From: Prorocentrum cordatum
Taxonomy: Eukaryota > Sar > Dinophyceae > Prorocentrales > Prorocentraceae
Assembly (NCBI GenBank): GCA_963575745.1
Contig: CAUYUJ010007200.1
Coordinates: 1-48,324, forward strand
Direction: 5' to 3'
Length of the DNA: 48,324 bases
Both the position numbers and the translations under genes were made by a program. The notes beneath the pieces are model-generated. The model saw only the letters and a program-made list of their open reading frames with translations. It had not been told where the DNA came from and did not search any database. This document shows, in pieces, positions 42,161 through 48,324 of the stretch. The stretch's first letter is position 1. Each line of letters opens with the position of its first letter.

Positions 42161-42770
42161 ACATCCTCTTGGGGCCTCTTCGGGTCCCCTGGGGGCCCAT
42201 TTGGGCTTCTTGGGGCCTCTTGGGGCCCTCTTGGGGGCCTCTTAGGGCCTCCTGGGGGCCTCTTGGGGCCGAAGGCTCGAACTTCGAACTTGGTTGTCCC
42301 GCTCTGGGACCCCTCTGGGGCCTATCCTGAAGCTCTCTGGGGCTGTCTAGGGGGTCTCTTGGGCCGTCTTGGGCCTTTTTTGGAGGGTCTTGGAACCCTC
42401 CTGGGGGCCTCCTGGGCCGTCTTGGGAGCTTCTTGGGCCGTCGTGGACGCTGTGAACACGCAAGAGGCGAATATGTTAAAAATATACGTTTTCCAAAAGA
42501 GAAATGGGACGATTTTTGCTTCTTGTGCCTCTCTTGGGTGGCCTCTTGGGGCGTCTTGGGGGCTTCTTGGGCCGTCTTGGAGCGCTCTTGAGCCGTCTTG
42601 GGCTGTCTTGAAGCCAGCGCGGACGCTATGGAATACTTTGGGACCGTGCCGGAACCTTCTTGGACCGTCTGGGGAGCGCCTTCGGGTTCTGAGAGCCCCC
42701 GTGAAAGCGACCCCAAAAGCTCCCAATGGGTCCCAGACCCCCAGGGACACAGTGGGTACCCGGGGGGGGG
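42161..42770 (+). repeat. Degenerate GGGCCTCTTGG repeat
   Basis: Units of about 15-16 bp built on TTGGGGCCTCTTGGGG and CTTGGGCCGTCTTGG. A Leu/Gly/Pro/Ser/Trp-rich frame results and is not taken as a gene. An inverted, more diverged version (CCAAGAGGGCC) lies at 46230-46715, and weaker relatives at 41740-41850 and 44270-44560. Confidence 0.8.
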
Positions 42771-42829
42771 AGTTTTGGAAAAGTGGACCGCCCCCGGGCC
42801 GGAGAACCCCGTCGCCGGGTATATTATAT

Positions 42830-43701
42830 ATAAATATATGCACATACCCGAATGTATGCTCACACGCATACATGCATGCATTCATGTATGTGTCCACACA
42901 GACACGCAACCACAACTATACACACGTACAAGTACAACCATGCATAGTCCTACAAACTTGCAAACATGCATGGATGCAAGCGTGCGTGCATGCATACATA
43001 CACCAGTGCATACAGGAACACATGCATACACACATGCATACATACACACATATCGACATGTATGCATGCCTGACTGCATGCACACATACACACATATAAA
43101 GAAACGCGCATTCCCACATACGTAAATGCATACACCCATACAGCACACATGTGCATGCATGCATGCTTGCATACATACACACGCATGTGAATGCACACAT
43201 ACATATCCATCCATCCATCCATCCATCCATCCATCCATATATCCATACACACATACATACATACACACACATACATACACGCATACATACATACATACAT
43301 GCATACATACATACATGCATACATACATGCATACACACATACACACATACATATACACATACGTGCATACAAACATACATACATGCATGGATGCGTGCAT
43401 ACATGCATATAGTAATACCTACACGCATGCATGCGCGCGTACATGCATGCATGCATACATACATACATGCATGACTGCATGCATGCATGCATGCATGCAT
43501 ACATACATACACATGTTCATACACACATATATGTAATTATATCTGTATATATACAGACATACATCTGCACACACACAAATATATATGCAGGTATGTATGC
43601 ATACATAAAACAGTATATATATACATGAGCACACACATATACATACATGCATATATATACATACATACATACATACATACACACATACATACATACATAC
43701 A

Positions 43702-43733
<32 letters not shown>

Positions 43734-43955
43734 CATATACATAAACATATACATATACATATACATATACCTATACATATACATGTACATACATGCATGC
43801 ATGCATGCATGCATGCATGCATACATACATACATACATCTATATACACACATATGTGCATGCGTACAGTCATACGTACATGCATGCATGCATACATCTAC
43901 ACACCTACATGCATACATACCTACATGCCACCATGCATACGTTGCACACACACAC
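42830..43955 (+). repeat. (CATA)n/(CATG)n microsatellite, about 1.1 kb
   Basis: ACATACATACATGCATGC-type units fill the tract, with blocks of (ATCC)n near 43206-43240 and CATATA/CATATG variants near 43720-43790. Strand bias is strong: C lies on the plus strand within ATAC units. All six frames open in places because the repeat has few stops. Confidence 0.97.
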
Positions 43956-44030
43956 ACACCTCCGCTCCACATCTCTCTCTCTCTCTCTCTCCCTCCCTCC
44001 CTCTCTCTCTCTTCCTCTTTCTCGTTGCGT
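43956..44030 (+). repeat. (AC)n and (CT)n tract
   Basis: A short ACACAC run followed by CTCTCT with CCCTCCCTCCC, ending near 44016. Confidence 0.85.
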
Positions 44031-46220
44031 GTACGACTCCACTCTCAGGCACAGATGCCTGCACAGCGCCGTTCGAGGTTGGGGCGCGGGCGCTGGCGGC
44101 CTGGAGGGCGGGGCCCGCGTTCCCACTCCCCGTCGCTCCCCTCCTTCCCCCTCCGTCGGGGACTGCGGCGCGACGGCGGAGCGCCTCACACAGAGCAGAG
44201 CTGGACTGCACCGCCCCCTGGGGGCGGCCGCGCAGGCGGCTGGAGGCGTCCAGGGGCTGCTTGGAGGACACTGGAGGCACTCGAGGCTGCCGCATAGTCC
44301 TAGGAGCCTCTGCCGCTTCGCCGCTTGGGTCGAACGTCATTGCGCCAACTCCCCAAAGAAGAGGGCTCTTGGAAGCCTCAAAGGCCCCGTGGGAGCCCTG
44401 GAGATCGCTGGAGGCTCTCCGAAGCCTGCTCTGGACGCTGGAGGCAAGCCACTCTCGACCCCCTTCGGGACAGTCCTGGGCGCCCAGAGGCGCCCCCTGC
44501 AGCCGACGTCCATGCACGAGGTCCCAGAAGCCCGACAGTCCATGGCCTGGCACTCCTCGAAGCACTCTGGGACGTCAGGAGAGAGTTGACGGCCAAATGC
44601 TTCGACCAAGCACAATGATTGTCAAATACTGCCACTGAGATGGAGTTGACGGCTCAAGCCTAGACCCGCCGCCCGCGACAGGGAGGAGGAGAAGGAGGAG
44701 GAGGAGGAGGAGCAGGAGGGAGAAGGAGAAGATGGTGGCGGCAACCAGTAGCGTTGACACTTGGTCGTGCTCAATCAGCCTCATTCCCGGGCGCTGGGCA
44801 AGCAAGAAGGAGACTGCCATGGCACGGAGGAGGGAGGACGGGGGAGCGAGGAGGAGAGGAAGAGTGACGAGGGACGTTCCAAGGTCAGGCCAGCGCTCAA
44901 GCACCGTGACAAGTGCGCAGAGGTCGCACCGCTTTCGCATCCCATTCGCAGCCACATCTCTCGAGTGCTTGCAAACGCAAGCCGTCCTCAAAGTCACGAC
45001 ACAACTCTCGGGCGGCCTCTCCACATGGAAAATACAGCACCTCTGATCGCATCTCAGAAGAATCCTCAGGAAGGGGGAGAGAGAGGATGAGGGAGGACGA
45101 GGCTGGAGGCTCCCCTGCAATAGGACGCCCCGCGAGCCAGCGGGGGGGGGGCCTGCCCGTCGCCGCGCTCTGGGCTCCATCATTGCAACCCCCCACCTCC
45201 CCCTGGCGAGGCCCCCCCGGGGAGGCACCGCCAGGATGCACCCACCGTCCACCGCTTCGGGGCCGTACACGGACAACACGGGAAGCGGTCGGTGTGGACA
45301 TCTGCCCGCCCCTGGGCCCGGGGCCTGGGGACAAAAAACTATACAAAATAAATGTTTGGGTGTCTGCCAAGACTTCCGGAAGAGCATGTTTATCCTGCTG
45401 CTGTTCGCTGTCCTTCGACAAAGGCGGGAAATATCAATGTCCACCACCCCTCGGGATTCAAGGGCACGACTTCGAAGCAGTTGACGTGGACACGCTGTGG
45501 CGTTGGACACGGAGGCAGGCCCAATGGAGGCCCCTCTGGGCGTGGCCACTGCGTCCCCCACACGACAAAGCGGGTGGCGTCGCCCAACGAAACGCCCAAG
45601 ACGAAGCAGGACACAGCAGCAGCCTGAGCAAGGACAAACAAAGAAGACGAATGACACATTCAACTAACCAACTACGGAGCACGAACCGCAGATAGAGACC
45701 GAAGAACGAAGGGATGATGACAAATGAAATAGTGTTATGAGAAGAGATCAGGGACGAAGCAATAGAAGATGGAAGAAACGAGTGGCTGTGAAGAAGAAGA
45801 CGGTGACAATGAGATGCGAGAGACTAAGAGGACGTGAACGGATATATGAGGGAATCCGATAAAGAGGAAACGCGGAAACGCGGAAGTGAAGAAAAAGCAG
45901 CCCGCAGCGCGGCGCCTCCTCCCCTCGCGCGGGCACTGGCGGTCCCGACGCTCTCGCCGAGGCGGCAGCGACGCCTGCCGCGCGGCACATGGTCTGGCTG
46001 CGGACGAGGCGCGATGGTCCTCGTGCAAGATCCTCCGCGAAGACCAGCACATACAACTACGAATCATCCATGCGCGCCCGCAGAAAAGGCTGTCCAAATT
46101 TATTGTATAAACTCCGGCGTCTCGAATCCTACCAGCTTTTTCGGCTGAGGTGGTCTAGCGATGTCTCAACTTCCCTTCGGGGAGGGGTACCCTCCCCCTC
46201 CCCTCCCTCAAATTTCTGGG
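44031..46220. other. No gene recognised
   Basis: 44270-44560 holds weak CTGGAGGC/GGAGCC-type repeats. 44683-44730 is a GGA repeat. 44731-46220 is ordinary mixed sequence. Frames of up to 362 codons exist on the minus strand (44575-45663), but they include a Leu run read from the GGA repeat and show no domain pattern. Confidence 0.4.
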
Positions 46221-46224
46221 GCGG

Positions 46225-46715
46225 GCCGCGATCGGTCAAGGCGCCCAAGATGGCTCCAAGAGGGCCTCCGGTGCTCCAAGATACCCTCCAAGGCGGTTCA
46301 AGGTAGCCGAAGATAGTTCAAGACAGCTTCCGGCATGCTTCAAGAGGCCCGACGAGGGCCGCAGAGCCCCTCAAGACCCCCCACGAGGCGAAAATCGATC
46401 AGAAACCGCAGGAAAAAGAATGATGTGTGCCGTCTCGCCTTTTCGCTTCCGATGCGCGTTTGAAGCCTCACGTTGGCCGAAAATGGCCCAAGAGAGCCCA
46501 AAGAGGAACCCATGAGGGCCCTAGACCGGCCCCACGAGCGCCCAAGATCGGTTCAAGAGCGCCCCCCCCTGTTGAGCGATAGATGGTCTCCAGGATGGCC
46601 CCAGAAGGCCCTCAAGGGCTCCCAAGAGGGCCCCCAGAAGGGCCCTAAGATCCACCAGAAGAGCTCCAAGAGGACCCCACGATCCCCAAGAAGAGCCGCA
46701 AGAGGGTTCCAAGAA
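46225..46715 (-). repeat. Degenerate CCAAGAGGGCC repeat (inverse of 42161-42770)
   Basis: CCAAGATGGCTCCAAGAGGGC, CCCAAGAGGGCCCC and similar units recur every ~15-30 bp. On the minus strand they read as the TTGGGGCCTCTTGG family of 42161-42770, so the two tracts face opposite ways about 4 kb apart. Confidence 0.7.
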
Positions 46716-46985
46716 GCGATTGTGGCTGGTGTGGATACGCGAAGCGTGAAAAGTTCTTCAAGGCTTGTGAGCAAAACCTTGGGACATCCCCCAGCTTGCA
46801 TCATTCACATCTGTCGAGATGTGGTCCAGAAGAAGAGCGTCTTCATAGTCTTGTCGAGGCATCGGCGTGCTGAGTGGGCAACTGGGTTTCCTCGCCTACA
46901 CAAGCTTTACCTTGATTTCAAATTTTTCGCGCGCGGCAAGGCACGCGCGCATGAATTCCGCTGCGTTCTGGTCGCCGAAAAAGCG
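46716..46985. other. Short non-repeat stretch before the terminal microsatellite
   Basis: About 270 bp of mixed sequence. No gene seen. Confidence 0.4.
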
Positions 46986-46989
46986 GAAT

Positions 46990-47322
46990 CATACTCCTAC
47001 ACCTATAACTACAACGACGTCTACCACTACGCCTACCACTACCACTATTACGACTACTACGACTACTACTACTGGTGCTGCTGCTACTACTACAACTACT
47101 ACTATTACGATCACTACGACTACTACTACGACTACTACTACGACTACTACTACGACTACTACTACTACTACGACTACTACTACTACTACTACTACTACTA
47201 CGACTACTACTACTACTACTAATGCTAATACTAATACTACTACTGATATGACCACTACAAGAACTACTACCACAACTACTACTACTACTACTACTGCTAC
47301 TACTACTACTACTACTACTACG

Positions 47323-47353
<31 letters not shown>

Positions 47354-47467
47354 TTACGACTACTACTGCTTCAGCTGCTTCACTTACTACATATTATTAC
47401 TCTACAACTACAAGTACTGCTACTACTTGTACTCGTTTACTACTACTGGTACTACTAGTACTTCTGG

Positions 47468-47500
<33 letters not shown>

Positions 47501-47785
47501 CACTACGGCTACTACTACCACTACTACGGCGACGACGACGGCGACTACTACGAGTACTACTACTACGACTGCTGCTACGACAACGACTAGGACTACGACT
47601 ACGACTACGACGACGACTACTACTACCACTACTACTACTACGACTACGGCTACAAAAACAACCACGCATACTACTGCGACTGCATCTCTGATTACCAATA
47701 TGACTACTACGACGACGACCACTACTACTACAGCCATTCGTGAGATTACTTCTAAGGCTACTGCGACTACTACTACTACTACTAT

Positions 47786-47839
<54 letters not shown>

Positions 47840-48280
47840 CATTACTACTTCTACTAAGTGGCTGTTGCGAGTAGTACTACTACGACTACAACCAGTATTA
47901 CCTTTACGACTACGACTGCCACGGCTACTACTGCTCCTACTACGAGTACGACTGCTACTCTGACTACGACACCGAGAACACAATACTTACTCCTACTGCT
48001 ACGGCGGCGACTACGACTCTCACGACGGCAACGGCCACTAACAAAACTACGATTACTACGACTACTGCTACGAGAATCACATCCACTACTACTACAACTA
48101 CGACTGCTACTACGACGACTACTGCTACGACGACTACTACTACGACTACCACTACTTCAACACTGCTACTACAAACACGACCACGAATACTATTACTTCT
48201 GCTACGCATGCGACATCCACCACCACTAAAAATACTTCTACTGCTACAGCTGCAGTTATCACCACCACCACCACTACTAG

Positions 48281-48324
<44 letters not shown>
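46990..48324 (+). repeat. (CTA)n trinucleotide repeat, about 1.3 kb, cut by window end
   Basis: CTA/CGA/CTG triplets with ACTACTACTACT runs reach the last base, so the tract continues beyond the window. Thr-, Tyr-, Leu- and Val-rich frames are repeat translations. Confidence 0.97.

Noticed and set aside
42263-43099. 278-codon Leu/Gly/Trp-rich frame
   Set aside because: A direct translation of the degenerate GGGCCTCTTGG repeat.
44575-45663. 362-codon minus-strand open frame
   Set aside because: It includes a leucine run read from a GGA repeat and shows no domain or coherent composition.
46115-46145. tRNA-like end: TCGAATCCTACCAGC followed by TTTTT
   Set aside because: No matching acceptor stem, D-arm or anticodon arm lies about 72 bases upstream.

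Overview
The window is nuclear DNA of a eukaryote, most probably a dinoflagellate. The case rests on five points. GC content is high between the low-complexity tracts. Microsatellites and minisatellites are present at very high load and in many kinds. Coding segments are isolated and lack bacterial ribosome binding sites. An intact LINE-type retrotransposon reading frame is present. A broken protein on the minus strand (473-1133) resembles, as I remember it, a repeat family of Symbiodinium-like genomes. I found no tRNA, rRNA, spliced-leader gene, CRISPR array or recognisable promoter. Species and exon structures cannot be settled from sequence alone.

Layout. 1-470: 89-bp tandem array, GGA microsatellite and a conserved tail; the same composite recurs inverted at 14999-16080. 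473-1133 (-): degenerate dinoflagellate-type coding fragment. 2093-4085: two blocks of a 73-bp minisatellite flanking a GGA-rich tract. 4198-6702 (+): endonuclease/exonuclease/phosphatase (EEP)-like protein, broken by an A-rich tract. 8110-9243 (+), possibly to 9566: protein of unknown function with an internally duplicated module. Both genes carry copies of a 20-21 bp motif encoding G-A-S-Q-P-A, which also lies in their non-coding flanks, and both are followed by the same ~410-440 bp sequence. 10535-14097 (-): three coding regions, the last a methyl-CpG-binding-domain (MBD) protein.

16119-28562 (+) is the centrepiece: one open frame of 4147 codons. It has a long N-terminal (ORF1-like) half with hydrophobic segments, a PARP/ADP-ribosyltransferase-like stretch and a Cys-rich region. 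An apurinic-type endonuclease, reverse transcriptase, CCHC zinc knuckle and RNase H follow. The element lies between two (CT)n microsatellites and has a run of small hairpins after its stop codon. Its frame is seeded with short in-frame motifs (GGCTTCAGCCCC type).

28563-48324 is mostly repeat-rich. It holds one probable but fragmented minus-strand gene region (about 34019 down to 30401), a 58-bp minisatellite (37650-38420), GC-rich duplicated sequence, and long (CT), (GA), (ATC), (CATA) and (CTA) tracts. Long ORFs in these tracts are judged artefacts.

The genes do not form a visible pathway. What links them is repeat biology: short motifs sown in frame into coding sequence and also found outside it, duplicated gene-flank modules, and a large, apparently intact LINE.
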